From NCBI RefSeq assembly GCF_900156655.1, contig NZ_FTOG01000005.1, positions 62,001-126,000 on the forward strand: DNA of 64,000 bases, read 5' to 3'. Below the pieces are notes generated by a model. The model was not told the origin of the DNA. It searched no databases and saw only the letters and a list, made by a program, of their open reading frames with translations. Position numbers and translations under genes: made by a program. Positions 8,378-18,205 of this stretch are shown piece by piece (positions within the stretch are counted from its first letter, which is position 1; every line of letters begins with the position of its first letter). The stretch comes from Rhodobacter aestuarii. Lineage in GTDB: Bacteria > Pseudomonadota > Alphaproteobacteria > Rhodobacterales > Rhodobacteraceae.

Positions 8378-9355
8378 ATGCGCAATTCCCGGCCACAGGG
8401 CCGCAATCATGCCGAGATCGTGCAATCGGTCGTCTCCTCTCCGCGTGCGGCGGGGCAGGCGGGTTTTGCCGCCTCTTGGCGGCGCTCGATGATCCATCAC
8501 AAACTTGACCCGGCGGTGCACAAAGCCGGGGAGCGGCTCTCGGCTTCCGAGGTGGCGTTGCGGCGCGAGGCAGCGGGGCTTTTGTTGCAAGTGGCGACGC
8601 CCGTGCTCGACCGTTTGGCCCGCGCGGCTTGTGAGGCGGGCTGTGCGGTCTTCCTCTCTGATGCCGAGGGATTCGTGCTGGATGAACGGATGCGCGAAGG
8701 CGACCGGACCGCTTTTCACGGCTCCAACCTTGCGCCGGGGTCGGATTGGTCCGAGGGCCGCGAGGGCACGAACGGTATTGGCACTTGCTTGGCCGAGGGG
8801 CGCGCGGTGACGGTGTGGCGTGACCAACATTTCCGCGCCAATAACACCGGGCTCACCTGCATGGGCGCGCCGGTCTTTGGCGCGCAGGGCGAATTGGCGG
8901 GGGTGATTGATGTCTCTTCCGCGCGCGAAGATATGACCGAGGGCTATGCCCGCCTTGTGGGGCTCACGGTGCAAGATGCGGCGAGCCGTATTGAATCCGA
9001 TCTTTTCCGTGCCTCCTTTGAAGGGGCGCGCATCCTTTCCACCGGCGGTGCGGAGGATGGACCGCAAGGGGTGATGCTTTTGGCGCTTGACCGCGATGAT
9101 CTGGTGATTGGCGCAACCCGCGCCGCGCGGCGGCACTTGGGGCTTGAAGAAGCGCAGATTGGGCGGCTGCCCGCGAATGATCTTTTCGGCGCGCGGTCGG
9201 AAACCGGCCAAGGCGCGCTGGCCGAGGCGCAGCGGGCCGAGATGGCACGCGCGCTCGCGCGCTCAGGCGGCAATGTCTCTGCCGCAGCGCGCGATCTGGG
9301 CATTGGCCGCGCCACCTTTTACCGCAAAGCGAAAGCGCTCGGGCTGAGCGTTTAA
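8378..9355 (+). CDS. GAF-Fis transcriptional regulator (AcoR-like, no AAA+ domain)
   Basis: 325 aa. The N-terminal half resembles the sensor part of AcoR-type regulators, with a GAF domain at about residues 75-215 (motifs SEGREGTNGIGTCLAEGRAV and NTGLTCMGAPVFG). The last about 45 residues form a Fis-type helix-turn-helix (MARALARSGGNVSAAARDLG then IGRATFYRKAKALGL). The sigma-54-contacting AAA+ domain of true AcoR (GAFTGA loop) is absent, so it cannot activate sigma-54 in the usual way. An aldehyde dehydrogenase of the ExaC/AcoD type lies 0.8 kb downstream and is the probable target. Confidence 0.85.
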   Translation: MRNSRPQGRNHAEIVQSVVSSPRAAGQAGFAASWRRSMIHHKLDPAVHKAGERLSASEVALRREAAGLLLQVATPVLDRLARAACEAGCAVFLSDAEGFVLDERMREGDRTAFHGSNLAPGSDWSEGREGTNGIGTCLAEGRAVTVWRDQHFRANNTGLTCMGAPVFGAQGELAGVIDVSSAREDMTEGYARLVGLTVQDAASRIESDLFRASFEGARILSTGGAEDGPQGVMLLALDRDDLVIGATRAARRHLGLEEAQIGRLPANDLFGARSETGQGALAEAQRAEMARALARSGGNVSAAARDLGIGRATFYRKAKALGLSV

Positions 9356-9371
9356 GGCCAGCCGGGCAGGG

Positions 9372-9409
9372 CGTTGCACCCCACAGCGCGTTTCATACAG
9401 GGTGCAACG
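9372..9409. terminator. inverted repeat CGTTGCACCC / GGGTGCAACG between convergent genes
   Basis: Perfect 10-bp arms, 18-base loop. It overlaps the last codons of the minus-strand DUF1284 gene and follows the regulator gene on the plus strand. No T-run on either strand, so intrinsic termination is only possible, not clear. Confidence 0.35.
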
Positions 9410-9818
9410 GCGTATTGGCGAAGCCCGCAGCGGCCACATCGCGGCACAAACTATCCCATTGGCAATCGCGGCAAGCGGCACGGATCGTATCGGACGCAAA
9501 GGCCGCGCGCAGCGCGGTGATGCGCTCTGCGGTAAGATGTAGTGTCGCCCCCGGCATGATTTCGATGCCCAGCAAGGCGCCCACATCGCGCGCGGCGGCG
9601 GCATCGCGTGCGGTGACGCTACAGCCGTGGCAATGCGGTTCGGGCTCATCGAGCAATGGCGCGCAAATATCATCGGGGCCGGTGACGATCTCAATCTCTT
9701 CGCCTGCACCAAGACGCGGCACGATGGCGGACATATTCACCGTAAAGGCAGGTGTGTAACCGGTGCCCGAATAGCTGAGCATGCACAAAAGGTGATGCGG
9801 TCTGAGCCGGATCGTCAT
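9393..9818 (-). CDS. DUF1284 family protein
   Basis: 141 aa. It opens with MTIRLRPHHLLCMLSYSGTGY, the hallmark of DUF1284, and keeps paired Cys/His motifs (HCHGCSVTARD near the middle, CRDCQWDSLC near the end). These suggest an iron-sulfur or zinc site. Function unknown. The ATG at 9818 was chosen because the family always starts at MTIRLRPHH; the open frame runs further upstream but with poor codon use. It is transcribed divergently from the aldehyde dehydrogenase. Confidence 0.8.
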   Translation of the reverse strand: MTIRLRPHHLLCMLSYSGTGYTPAFTVNMSAIVPRLGAGEEIEIVTGPDDICAPLLDEPEPHCHGCSVTARDAAAARDVGALLGIEIMPGATLHLTAERITALRAAFASDTIRAACRDCQWDSLCRDVAAAGFANTPLHPV

Positions 9819-10131
9819 GCTTGGGCCTTTGCGGGGAGAGGGGAGGGCGTTTGGGGCATCGCTTTTCGTGCTTTTCTGTCCGTCGTGTGATTCCCCGTAG
9901 CCCAGATGACCGCAGTTGGCGCAGCGCTGCAACCGGATCGGTTTCCTGATCTGCCTGCGACAAGCTGCCGCCTTTACCAAAATCTTAATGCTGCAGTTGC
10001 ACCTGTCTCGCCCCTGAAACAGGTGAGGCATAACCTCAGGACAAACCGGCTATGCAATAAGCGCAAGCTGTCGCAAGGTAAGTCCATCAACAGGCTCTGG
10101 GAGGAGCTGGTGACCATCAGGGAGGAATAAG
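9819..10131. other. divergent intergenic region, 313 bases
   Basis: Carries the promoters of the DUF1284 gene and the aldehyde dehydrogenase. The only structure I can support is the pair of inverted repeats at 10000-10038. Confidence 0.6.
10000..10025. promoter_or_regulatory. inverted repeat CACCTGT-N12-ACAGGTG
   Basis: Perfect 7-bp arms 107-132 bases before the aldehyde dehydrogenase start, a typical activator position. A second inverted repeat TGAGG-CATAA-CCTCA (10024-10038) abuts it. Candidate binding sites for the GAF-Fis regulator. Confidence 0.45.
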
Positions 10132-11658
10132 ATGGCCAACGACATGCCGCATGCGTTCAACGGGGTGATGGTGTCGCCCTTCAAACCGCGCTACGAAAAC
10201 TTCATCGGGGGCAAATGGACGCCGCCGGTTGGGGGCCAGTATTTCGACAACATCACGCCGATCACTGGCGAGAAAATCTGTGAAGTTGCCCGCTCGGGTG
10301 CCGCAGATGTGGAACTGGCGCTGGATGCCGCCCATGCGGCCCGCGAAGCTTGGGGCACCACCTCGGCCGCGCATCGCTCCAACGTTCTCTTGAAAATCGC
10401 CGATCGTCTGGAAGAAAACCTCGACCTGCTCGCTGCCGCCGAAACTTGGGACAACGGCAAGCCGATCCGCGAAACCACCGCCGCTGACATTCCGCTGTCG
10501 GTTGACCATTTCCGCTACTTTGCGGGCGTGCTGCGGGGCCAAGAAGGCTCGATGTCGGAAATCGACAACGACACCGTCGCCTACCACTACCACGAGCCGC
10601 TCGGCGTTGTGGGCCAGATCATCCCGTGGAACTTCTCGATCCTGATGGCGGCGTGGAAACTTGCCCCGGCGCTCGCCGCTGGCAACTGCATCGTGATGAA
10701 ACCGGCCGAGCAAACGCCCGCCGCGATCATGGTGCTGATCGACGTGATCAAAGACCTGCTGCCCGCCGGTGTTCTGAACATCGTCAACGGCATGGGCCCC
10801 GATGTTGGCGCGCCGCTTGCCCGTTCGAACCGGATCGCGAAAATCGCCTTCACCGGCTCGACCGAAACTGGCCGCAAAATCATGCAATACGCCACCGAGA
10901 ACCTGATCCCGGTGACGCTGGAGCTTGGCGGCAAATCGCCCAACATCTTCTTCTCCGACGTGATGGCGAAAGACGATGCCTTCTTGGATAAAGCCGTCGA
11001 AGGCTTCGTGCTCTTTGCCTTCAACCAAGGCGAGGTTTGCACCTGCCCGAGCCGCGCGCTTGTGCAAGAAGACATCTATGAAGAGTTCATCGCGCGCTGC
11101 ATTGCCCGCGTGAAAGCGATCAAACAGGGCGACCCGCGTTTGATGGAAACCATGGTCGGCGCGCAGGCGAGCCAAGAGCAGCAAGACAAGATCATGTCTT
11201 ACCTCAAGATTGGCCGTGAAGAAGGCGCGGAAGTGCTGACCGGCGGCGACGCGGCAAGCCTTGGCGGCGATCTGGCGAATGGCTTCTACATCCAGCCGAC
11301 GATCCTCAAAGGCCACAACAAGATGCGGGTCTTCCAAGAAGAGATCTTTGGGCCGGTCGTTTCTGTGACCACCTTCAAAGACGAAGAAGAAGCCCTGCAT
11401 ATCGCCAATGACACGATGTATGGCCTTGGTGCTGGCGTCTGGTCGCGTGACATCAACACCTGCTACCGCTTTGGCCGCCATATCCAAGCGGGCCGTGTTT
11501 GGGTGAACAACTACCACGCCTATCCGGCGCACGCGGCCTTTGGTGGCTACAAACAATCGGGCATCGGGCGTGAAACCCACAAAATGATGCTCGACCACTA
11601 CCAGCAAACCAAAAACATGCTGGTCAGCTACAACCCGAACAAGCTGGGCTTCTTCTGA
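10132..11658 (+). CDS. NAD-dependent aldehyde dehydrogenase (ExaC/AcoD type)
   Basis: 508 aa, full-length ALDH superfamily. It has the NAD-binding [20 protein letters not shown], the [11 protein letters not shown] loop, the general-base region LELGGKSPN and the catalytic Cys in [17 protein letters not shown]-terminal [10 protein letters not shown] and [19 protein letters not shown] fit the acetaldehyde/chloroacetaldehyde dehydrogenase subgroup that works with alcohol or acetoin catabolism. A strong ribosome site (GGGAGGAATAAG) precedes the ATG. Codon use is strongly biased (AAC, ATC, CTG), suggesting high expression. Regulation by the upstream GAF-Fis protein is inferred from position. Confidence 0.92.
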   Translation: MANDMPHAFNGVMVSPFKPRYENFIGGKWTPPVGGQYFDNITPITGEKICEVARSGAADVELALDAAHAAREAWGTTSAAHRSNVLLKIADRLEENLDLLAAAETWDNGKPIRETTAADIPLSVDHFRYFAGVLRGQEGSMSEIDNDTVAYHYHEPLGVVGQIIPWNFSILMAAWKLAPALAAGNCIVMKPAEQTPAAIMVLIDVIKDLLPAGVLNIVNGMGPDVGAPLARSNRIAKIAFTGSTETGRKIMQYATENLIPVTLELGGKSPNIFFSDVMAKDDAFLDKAVEGFVLFAFNQGEVCTCPSRALVQEDIYEEFIARCIARVKAIKQGDPRLMETMVGAQASQEQQDKIMSYLKIGREEGAEVLTGGDAASLGGDLANGFYIQPTILKGHNKMRVFQEEIFGPVVSVTTFKDEEEALHIANDTMYGLGAGVWSRDINTCYRFGRHIQAGRVWVNNYHAYPAHAAFGGYKQSGIGRETHKMMLDHYQQTKNMLVSYNPNKLGFF

Positions 11659-11680
11659 TCCTTCCCATCCGCCCAGCTTT

Positions 11681-11712
11681 GGCCGCTCCTTCCCGGGGGC
11701 GGCCATTTTCAT
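11681..11712 (+). terminator. terminator after the aldehyde dehydrogenase
   Basis: GGCCGC and GCGGCC arms (with further G-C pairing inside) followed by ATTTTCATTT, 22 bases past the stop. Confidence 0.65.
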
Positions 11713-11737
11713 TTGCATCGAATGCCACGTATTATCG

Positions 11738-11757
11738 CCTTGTCATTCTGAACAAGG
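11738..11757. promoter_or_regulatory. inverted repeat CCTTGT-N8-ACAAGG before the chemoreceptor gene
   Basis: 6-bp perfect arms, 62-81 bases before the chemoreceptor start. Possible operator; could also be chance. Confidence 0.25.
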
Positions 11758-11818
11758 GAAACCGCTTCTTAGGCTTGTTTGCTTAGCCTTCCCGGCGTCC
11801 GAGTTCGGGAGTTTTCGT

Positions 11819-14050
11819 ATGTCCCTCCGCAAACAGATCCTGCTTTTGCCTGTCGTTGCCGCATTGATCGGCGTGTTGCTTGTCTCCGCCGGAATGGTGC
11901 TTGTAGGGCAGCAAACGCTTGAAGCCGCTTACGACAATGAACGTGCCGTAAATGAAGAAACGCTGCGTCTGGCGTTGATTGGTAAAGAAACCGAAGCGCT
12001 GTCTATGGCGCGGGTTTTGGCCGCGATCCCCGCGCTGCAAGAAGCCGCCGCGAACCGCGATGATATGGCGATCGAGGCGATTTTGGCGAAAGCCTATGAT
12101 GATCTTGTGGCCCAAACCGGGCTCAAGCAGATGCAATTCCATACTCCGCCTGCGACCTCGCTTATTCGGCTGCACAAGCTGTCGAAGCGCGGCGATGATC
12201 TGAGCCCGTTCCGCCAGACCGTGGTGGACGCCAACCGCGACGAAGTCTCTGTCATGGGGCTGGAGCGTGGCGTCGCCGGTGTGGGCGCACGCGGCATCGC
12301 CTCGGTGCGCTGGCAGGGCAAACATGTCGGCACCGTCGAGGTGGGCTTTGACATGGATGTGAAATTCCTCGGCGAGATGGCCGCGAATACCGGGAAGATG
12401 TACGAGTATTATGTGGTGCCCAGTGCGGATGTGGCCGCCTCGACCGGGGAAGCTTTGGCGAAGATCGAGCGCACGGCAGATACCACCGGCGCACCGCCAA
12501 TGCTGGACAGCGCGCAGATCAAGCAGGTGCTGGAAACCGGCTCGGTGGATGTCGAACATGATTTCGAAGGCGAGGCCTATATTGGCCGTGCCATCGCGGT
12601 GAAAGATTTCTCTGGCGGGATTGCAGGGATTTATGTGGTTGCCGGCAAGAACCATTTGGCCGCGCAGCTTTTAGCGAACGAAATCAAAATGATGGGCGTC
12701 TCTGTTGTGTTGGCGCTGGCCTTTGCCTTCGCCTTTGCATGGGGTTACGGAAGCCGCATCGTCAATTGCATTTCGCGGATGTCGCAAACGACCCGGGCAA
12801 TTGCCGAGGGCGATACCAATGTTGAAGTGCAGGGGCTGAATCGCAATGATGAGATCGGCGCGATGGCCAAGGCGCTGCAGGTGTTCAAAGCCAATCTGCA
12901 AGAAAATGCCCGGATGCAGGCCACGATTGCCGAAGAAGAGGCGGCTTTGAAAGCCGCTGAGGCTGCGCGCATCGCACAAGAAGAAGCGGCTCGCGCGGAA
13001 CGCGAGCAGGCGGAAGCCGAGATGATCGAACGCCGCCGTCAACGCGAGATCGCGGCGCAAGAAGAGGCCGAACGTCAGGCGGTTGAGGCACAAGCGCGGC
13101 TGGCCGATCAGGAACGCGTGGTCAGCGCCTTGGCGCATGGCTTGCAGGCTTTGGCCGATGGTCATATCTGCGCGCGCATCCACGACCCGCTGCCGGGCGA
13201 CTATGATGTGCTGCGGCAAAACTTCAATGCTGCGCTCGAAAAGCTTTGCGGGGCGATGCAGCATATTGATGACAGCGCGGTGCGGGTGGATGAAGAGGCG
13301 GCGCGTTTGGCCGATGCCTCGACCCGGTTGTCGCATAATGCCGAGCAAAACGCGGCAGCTTTGGAAGAAACGGCTGCGGCGCTAAATGAATTGACCAGTT
13401 CGGTCTCTTCGGCGGCGGAAGGGGCTGTGAGCGCGCGCAAAATGGCAGATACGGCTCGCGACAATGCCGAAAACGGCGCGAATGTGGTGAAAGAGGCGGT
13501 CTCGGCGATGGCGGAGATTGAAACCTCGTCTGAGGCGATTTCGCGGATCACCCATGTGATCGAAGAGATTGCCTTCCAAACCAATCTCTTGGCGCTGAAC
13601 GCAGGGGTTGAGGCCGCGCGGGCGGGCGAAGCCGGACGGGGCTTTGCGGTCGTGGCTTCTGAGGTGCGGGCGCTGGCGCAGCGCGCCTCGGATGCGGCAC
13701 GTGAAATCTCGGATCTGATCACCACTTCCACCACGCAGGTGCAGGGCGGGGTGAAGCTGGTGGGCCGCACCGGCGAGGCGCTCGATCATATTCTGACCTC
13801 GGTGCGTGATATTCATGCGCGGATGGGTGAGATCGCCTCTTCTGCTGAAGAGCAGGCGCGCGGCATCGTCGAGATCAATGGTGCGGTGATGCAGCTTGAT
13901 CAGACCACGCAGCATATGGCCAATATGACCGATCAAACGGCGGCATCGGGCCGGGCGCTGGCGATGGAAGGCACGCAGCTTAAACAGACGGTCGAGACCT
14001 TCGATCTCAAGAAAGATGCGGTAAGTGCCGCCACGGCCTCTGCAGCCTGA
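11819..14050 (+). CDS. methyl-accepting chemotaxis protein with dCache_3-like sensor
   Basis: 743 aa. TM1 about residues 8-30; periplasmic sensor about 35-285 containing [20 protein letters not shown] and [11 protein letters not shown], the mark of the dCache_3 sensor; TM2 about 292-312; HAMP about 313-365. A long Glu/Ala/Arg-rich coiled coil follows (about 366-445), then a second HAMP-like unit ([19 protein letters not shown]) and the signalling domain. Its hairpin tip is [20 protein letters not shown]. No C-terminal CheR-docking pentapeptide is present. It signals through CheA/CheW; the ligand is unknown. No che genes are nearby. Confidence 0.92.
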   Translation: MSLRKQILLLPVVAALIGVLLVSAGMVLVGQQTLEAAYDNERAVNEETLRLALIGKETEALSMARVLAAIPALQEAAANRDDMAIEAILAKAYDDLVAQTGLKQMQFHTPPATSLIRLHKLSKRGDDLSPFRQTVVDANRDEVSVMGLERGVAGVGARGIASVRWQGKHVGTVEVGFDMDVKFLGEMAANTGKMYEYYVVPSADVAASTGEALAKIERTADTTGAPPMLDSAQIKQVLETGSVDVEHDFEGEAYIGRAIAVKDFSGGIAGIYVVAGKNHLAAQLLANEIKMMGVSVVLALAFAFAFAWGYGSRIVNCISRMSQTTRAIAEGDTNVEVQGLNRNDEIGAMAKALQVFKANLQENARMQATIAEEEAALKAAEAARIAQEEAARAEREQAEAEMIERRRQREIAAQEEAERQAVEAQARLADQERVVSALAHGLQALADGHICARIHDPLPGDYDVLRQNFNAALEKLCGAMQHIDDSAVRVDEEAARLADASTRLSHNAEQNAAALEETAAALNELTSSVSSAAEGAVSARKMADTARDNAENGANVVKEAVSAMAEIETSSEAISRITHVIEEIAFQTNLLALNAGVEAARAGEAGRGFAVVASEVRALAQRASDAAREISDLITTSTTQVQGGVKLVGRTGEALDHILTSVRDIHARMGEIASSAEEQARGIVEINGAVMQLDQTTQHMANMTDQTAASGRALAMEGTQLKQTVETFDLKKDAVSAATASAA

Positions 14051-14073
14051 TCTGCTCAGTCTGTGATGAAAAC

Positions 14074-14093
14074 GGGGCGCCCTTGGGCGCCCC
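14074..14093. terminator. bidirectional terminator between chemoreceptor and YqhA genes
   Basis: GGGGCGCCC / GGGCGCCCC arms followed by TTTCGATTTTT on the plus strand and AAAAC mirrored for the minus strand. Both genes converge here. Confidence 0.7.
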
Positions 14094-14123
14094 TTTCGAT
14101 TTTTGCCAATGCGCTGCGCAGGC

Positions 14124-14675
14124 TTAATGCGCGGTGTCTTCGCCTTTTTTGACCGGCGGATATTTGGCGTTTTTCTTCAGTGTTTTGGCGTGGTTCGTGA
14201 TCCAATCCATCGCCGCCAAAAGAACGCCAGAGATCACGAACACCAGATGGATCACCACCATCCAGATGATCTTTTCTTGCGGATATTTATCGAGATCCAT
14301 GAACACCTTCAGCAGATGGATCCCCGAGATCGCCACGATCGAGGCCACCAATTTTAGCTTGAGCGTTGAAAAGTCGACCTCGCCCTGCCAATCGGGCCGG
14401 TCTTCGTGATCGCCGGTATCCATGCGCGAGACGAAATTCTCATAGCCCGAGAAAATGACGATGAGCAGAAGGTTCGCCGCAAGGCTGAGGTCAATCAGCG
14501 ACAGCGCCCCCATCACCGCGTGATCCACATCGAGATGCGGGACTTCCAGCGCAAAGTGATAAAGCTCCAGCGCAAAGGCCCAAAGCAGGATCGCCAAGAC
14601 CGTAACAAGGCCCAAATACATCGGCGCCATCAGCCAGCGACTGGCAAACAGCACCCGTTCAATTGCGCGTTCCAT
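14124..14675 (-). CDS. UPF0114/YqhA family membrane protein
   Basis: 183 aa, four membrane spans. It keeps family motifs MERAIERVLFASRWLMAP, LIDLSLAANLLLIVIFSGYE and NFVSRMD, and the KLKLVASIVAISGIHLLK segment. Function is not established; distantly related small membrane proteins have been discussed as channels. It lies downstream of the AraC regulator gene on the same strand, across a 108-base gap that holds a 15-base direct repeat. Confidence 0.85.
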   Translation of the reverse strand: MERAIERVLFASRWLMAPMYLGLVTVLAILLWAFALELYHFALEVPHLDVDHAVMGALSLIDLSLAANLLLIVIFSGYENFVSRMDTGDHEDRPDWQGEVDFSTLKLKLVASIVAISGIHLLKVFMDLDKYPQEKIIWMVVIHLVFVISGVLLAAMDWITNHAKTLKKNAKYPPVKKGEDTAH

Positions 14676-14709
14676 GAAATTCCCCCTGAAAAAGCGCGGG
14701 CCAAGCCCG

Positions 14710-14727
14710 GACGCAATGTCTTGCGTC
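14710..14727. promoter_or_regulatory. inverted repeat GACGCA-N6-TGCGTC upstream of yqhA-like gene
   Basis: Perfect 6-bp arms 35-52 bases before the start of the YqhA-like gene, overlapping the expected promoter position. Confidence 0.35.
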
Positions 14728-14751
14728 TAGATACGCATCAGGGGCCCCCAT

Positions 14752-14785
14752 GCAAAGATATTTGTCTTTAGCAAAGCTATTTGTC
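14752..14785. promoter_or_regulatory. 15-base direct repeat, 19-base period (candidate AraC-type operator)
   Basis: GCAAAGATATTTGTC (14752-14766) and GCAAAGCTATTTGTC (14771-14785) differ at one base and start 19 bases apart. AraC-family proteins often bind such tandem sites. It sits between the AraC-type gene, whose stop codon it touches, and the YqhA-like gene. Confidence 0.5.
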
Positions 14786-15695
14786 AGCCGCCGCGACGAA
14801 ACTGCGAGGGCGTTTTGCCGATTTTGCTATGGAAGGCGCGGGTGAAATAGGCGGGGCTGGTGAAGCCCAAGGTTTCCGCGATCTCTTTCACCGGGGCACG
14901 GGTTTCCGAGAGCAGCCTGCGCGCCTCATAAAGGCGGCGTTCTTGCAAAAGCTCCGACGCTGCGCGGCCGCAATTGGCGCGGCAGGCGCGGGTCAAGTGT
15001 GTGGGCGTGACCCCTAGCTGCGCGGCATAATCGCTGACCGTATGACCGGTGCGGAAATCGCGCTCCAAAAGCGCAGAATAGCGCGCCACCAGCTTCCGGG
15101 TCGGGCCAGCGGGTCGGGTTTCGGCGGGCAGGGCTTCGCTTTGGCGCTCAATCACCACACTCAAAAGCCCCAGATAATGGCTCGCCGCGCGGTCTGCACC
15201 GGGGCGCCCGCTTTCCAATTCGCGGGTGACGGAATCGATCAACCCGGTGAGTTCGGCTTGCGCGGCGGTATCACGGATCCGCAAATGCTGCGCAGCATGG
15301 GGCAGCGCCAAATCCGTATTGCGGCCAAAAAAGACAGCCATGCCATGGGTTTGCAAGCCGACCTCAAAAGCGTGCATGACCCCTGCGGGGATGAAGGCCG
15401 CCGTATAGGGACCATAGCCGCGTGTGACGCCACCCATGGTGATCCGGCCCTGACCACGGGTGAACCACAAAAGATAGGGTTCTGAAAGCGCGCGCATCGC
15501 CTCCACCCGCCAGCGCCCGCCTTGGGTGAGGCGCGCGAGCGGCACCACACGCGGCGCCGAAGGCGCCTCGGGCAACAGCGTCGTGCGCGGTTTTGCGGGC
15601 GCAGAACTCGCCTTGGACGCGGGCTTGTCATCAGGTCGCGCGGGCGCGGTCTGCGTCGCCATTTGCGACAACGGAGGGGCGTTGAACAGTTTCAC
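14784..15695 (-). CDS. AraC family transcriptional regulator
   Basis: 303 aa. Residues about 50-165 form a cupin-type ligand domain (PYLLWFTRGQGRITMGGV, then FIPAGVMHAFEVGLQTHGM). The last about 100 residues are two helix-turn-helix units, including YAAQLGVTPTHLTRACR and IAETLGFTSPAYFTRAFHSK with the usual FRRGG end. A low-complexity N-terminal stretch (Ala/Pro/Lys, residues 13-48) is unusual. ATG codons at residues 1 and 12 are both possible. The ligand is unknown; the direct repeat downstream suggests control of the YqhA-like gene. Confidence 0.88.
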   Translation of the reverse strand: MKLFNAPPLSQMATQTAPARPDDKPASKASSAPAKPRTTLLPEAPSAPRVVPLARLTQGGRWRVEAMRALSEPYLLWFTRGQGRITMGGVTRGYGPYTAAFIPAGVMHAFEVGLQTHGMAVFFGRNTDLALPHAAQHLRIRDTAAQAELTGLIDSVTRELESGRPGADRAASHYLGLLSVVIERQSEALPAETRPAGPTRKLVARYSALLERDFRTGHTVSDYAAQLGVTPTHLTRACRANCGRAASELLQERRLYEARRLLSETRAPVKEIAETLGFTSPAYFTRAFHSKIGKTPSQFRRGG

Positions 15696-15787
15696 GGGGC
15701 AGCTATCCGAATAGCGGAAATCGCTTTAAGAATAGGGGCGAGCAGCTTGTTATTGCAACGAAAATTAAGGGGATCGGCGGGTTTCTG

Positions 15788-16678
15788 TTAGCCGCGCAGG
15801 ATATTGTGCCAGTCTTTCATGCGAGCACGAAACCATGTGCGTTGGCGCTTGGCATATTGGCGCGAAGCGGCCTTGGCGCGGGTGATCGCTTCGTCCAAAT
15901 CCAGTTCGCCGCGCAAATAAGCCACCAATTCCGGCGCCCCAATCGCGCGCGCCCAAAGGGCGGTTTCGTCCCAAATCGGCAGCACCGCGCGGACCTCGTC
16001 TAGTGCGCCATGCTCCATCATCAGATCAAAGCGCCGGTCGATCCGCTCGGCCAAAGTATCGCGGTCCATCTGCACCACAAATGCGGCGCAGTCGGTGAGC
16101 GGCAGCAGGGGCGGGGGCGTGTCATCTTGCCAAGCGGCCAAACCGCGCCCGGTGGCCTGCATCACCTCCCACGCGCGCTGCACGCGCATTGGGTTCAGCG
16201 GATCGACCCGTGCAGCCGTGGCGGGGTCAAGTTCGGATAGCATGCCCTCATGCCCCTCGGCCATGCGCCGTGAATCGGCCAGTTCGCGCACTTCGGGCGG
16301 GGTTGCGGGGATCTCGGCCAGTCCCTCGGTCAGCGCGGTGAAATAAAGCCCCGTGCCCCCCGTGATGATCGGTCGCGGCCCGGTGCCCGCGCGATGGGCA
16401 GCAAGAATAGGCGCAAGCGCGCGCAGCCAATGCCCGACGGAGTATTCTTGCCCCGGCGCAAGGTGCCCATAGAGCAAATGCGGCGCGCGGGCCTCTTCTT
16501 CTACGGAGGGGCGCGCAGAGAGCACTTGCCAGCAATTCCAGATCTGAAGCGCATCGGCATTCACCACAACGCCGCCAGATTGCGTTGCAATATCAAGTGC
16601 TAAAGCCGATTTCCCGCTGGCGGTCGGCCCCGCGATCAGCACCGGGCGGTCGGCGGGCAGTGTTGCAAGATCGAACAT
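15788..16678 (-). CDS. miaA: tRNA dimethylallyltransferase MiaA
   Basis: 296 aa. P-loop [16 protein letters not shown] near residues 16-31, NADALQIW where the family has DSxQ/DAx[15 protein letters not shown], and the C-terminal [14 protein letters not shown] motif that contacts the anticodon loop. It adds the dimethylallyl group to A37 of tRNAs reading UNN codons, using DMAPP from the MEP pathway (dxr is in this window). It is divergent from pyrH, with a 98-base gap. Confidence 0.93.
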   Translation of the reverse strand: MFDLATLPADRPVLIAGPTASGKSALALDIATQSGGVVVNADALQIWNCWQVLSARPSVEEEARAPHLLYGHLAPGQEYSVGHWLRALAPILAAHRAGTGPRPIITGGTGLYFTALTEGLAEIPATPPEVRELADSRRMAEGHEGMLSELDPATAARVDPLNPMRVQRAWEVMQATGRGLAAWQDDTPPPLLPLTDCAAFVVQMDRDTLAERIDRRFDLMMEHGALDEVRAVLPIWDETALWARAIGAPELVAYLRGELDLDEAITRAKAASRQYAKRQRTWFRARMKDWHNILRG

Positions 16679-16776
16679 TTGCCTCCCCCTCAGGCGCGCG
16701 CGGCGGGTTGTATCTGGCGCTCATTTGCGACATTTTGCGCGGCAATGACAACCCGAGATCAGATCGAGGAACCGCG

Positions 16777-17511
16777 ATGAGCGACGCTGCCGAGCCGAGT
16801 GTGAAATACAAGCGTGTGTTGTTGAAGATTTCCGGTGAGGCATTGATGGGGGACCAAGGCTACGGCCTGCATCCGCCGACCGTTGCCCGGATCGCGCGCG
16901 AAGTGAAATCGGTCCATGATATGGGCGTCGAGATTTGCATGGTGATTGGCGGCGGCAACATCTTCCGCGGGCTTGCGGGCTCTGCGCAGGGGATGGAGCG
17001 CACCACCGCCGATTACATGGGGATGCTGGCCACGGTGCTCAATGCGCTTGGGATGCAAGCCCAGCTTGAGGCGCTTGGTATCCACACCAGAGTGATTTCG
17101 GCGATTCCGATGGATCAGGTCTGCGAGCCCTACATTCGTCGCCGCGCCGTGCGTCACCTTGAAAAAAAACGCATTTGCGTGTTTGCGGCGGGCACCGGCA
17201 ACCCCTATTTCACCACCGATACGGCGGCGACGCTCCGCGCCAATGAAATGGCCTGTGAAGCGATTTTCATGGGCAAAAACGGGGTTGATGGGGTCTATGA
17301 CATGGACCCGAAAAAGCACCCTGAGGCGAAGCGTTACGAGACCGTCAGCTATGACGAGGTTTTGCAAAAGAACCTTGGCGTCATGGATGCTTCGGCAATT
17401 GCGCTTGCGCGCGATAACAACCTGCCGATCATCGTCTTCCCGCTTGATGAGCCGGGCGGCTTTAAAGGCATTTTGGCTGGCAAAGGCACCTATACCCGCG
17501 TTCAGGGGTGA
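16777..17511 (+). CDS. pyrH: UMP kinase
   Basis: 244 aa, amino-acid-kinase fold: [24 protein letters not shown], the UMP site [30 protein letters not shown] and [12 protein letters not shown]. It makes UDP from UMP with ATP. First gene of the conserved envelope cluster; rpsB-tsf, which often precede it, are not upstream here (miaA is divergent). The ATG at 16777 follows GAGGA; an in-frame ATG at 16585 lies inside miaA and is rejected. Confidence 0.95.
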   Translation: MSDAAEPSVKYKRVLLKISGEALMGDQGYGLHPPTVARIAREVKSVHDMGVEICMVIGGGNIFRGLAGSAQGMERTTADYMGMLATVLNALGMQAQLEALGIHTRVISAIPMDQVCEPYIRRRAVRHLEKKRICVFAAGTGNPYFTTDTAATLRANEMACEAIFMGKNGVDGVYDMDPKKHPEAKRYETVSYDEVLQKNLGVMDASAIALARDNNLPIIVFPLDEPGGFKGILAGKGTYTRVQG

Positions 17512-17621
17512 TTTGGGGCAAATTGCGATGACGCAGGGGCAGGGTGTGCGCGCTTGGCCCCTATCCATTCGCGCGCCGTGCCACTATAGAGAAACAGACT
17601 GACAAGACCCGGGGGGAACCC

Positions 17622-18185
17622 ATGTCCGAAGAAATCGAAATCGACACCGATGACCTTGAACGCCGCATGGATGGGGCGATGCATGCGCTCAAACATGAAT
17701 TTGGCACCCTGCGCACCGGCCGTGCCTCTGCCACGATGGTGGAGCCGATCATGGTCGATGCCTATGGCTCGATGACGCCGATCAACCAAGTTGGCACGAT
17801 CAACGTGCCCGAGCCGCGCATGGTCACCGTAAACGTCTGGGATAAGGGCCTGATTGCCAAAGTCGAAAAGGCGATCCGCGAATCTGGTCTGGGCATCAAC
17901 CCGCAGACCAACGGGCCGATCATCATGCTGCCGATCCCGGAACTGAACGAAGAGCGCCGCCGCGAGTTGACCAAGGTCGCCGCGCAATATGCCGAACATG
18001 CCCGTGTCGCCATTCGCAACGTGCGCCGCGATGGTATGGATCAGGTGAAAAAGGCCAAATCCAACGGCATGTCGGAAGATGACCAGAAATTCTGGGAATC
18101 CGAGATCGAAGATCTGACCAAAAAGCACATCGGCTTGGTCGATAAGGCGCTTGAAGACAAGCAAGCGGAGATCATGCAGGTCTAA
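17622..18185 (+). CDS. frr: ribosome recycling factor
   Basis: 187 aa, full-length [23 protein letters not shown], the hinge region, [19 protein letters not shown] and [20 protein letters not shown]. With EF-G it splits post-termination ribosomes. GGGGGGAACCC gives the ribosome site for the ATG at 17622. A TATAGA hexamer at 17585-17590 may be a -10 element for an extra promoter inside the cluster, but no good -35 is spaced to it. Confidence 0.95.
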   Translation: MSEEIEIDTDDLERRMDGAMHALKHEFGTLRTGRASATMVEPIMVDAYGSMTPINQVGTINVPEPRMVTVNVWDKGLIAKVEKAIRESGLGINPQTNGPIIMLPIPELNEERRRELTKVAAQYAEHARVAIRNVRRDGMDQVKKAKSNGMSEDDQKFWESEIEDLTKKHIGLVDKALEDKQAEIMQV

Positions 18186-18205
18186 GACCTGCGGAAAGGC
18201 AGTTC

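Noticed and set aside
9916-9931. Sigma-54-like TTGGCGCAGCGCTGCA before the aldehyde dehydrogenase
   Set aside because: GG to GC spacing is one base short, and the nearby regulator lacks the domain needed to activate sigma-54.
10117-11718. 533-aa frame antisense to the aldehyde dehydrogenase
   Set aside because: Shadow frame of a highly biased gene; composition (His/Arg/Val) is not protein-like.
17554-17590. TTGGCC...TATAGA promoter before frr
   Set aside because: Spacer is 25 bases, too long for sigma-70; only the -10 like hexamer is noteworthy.
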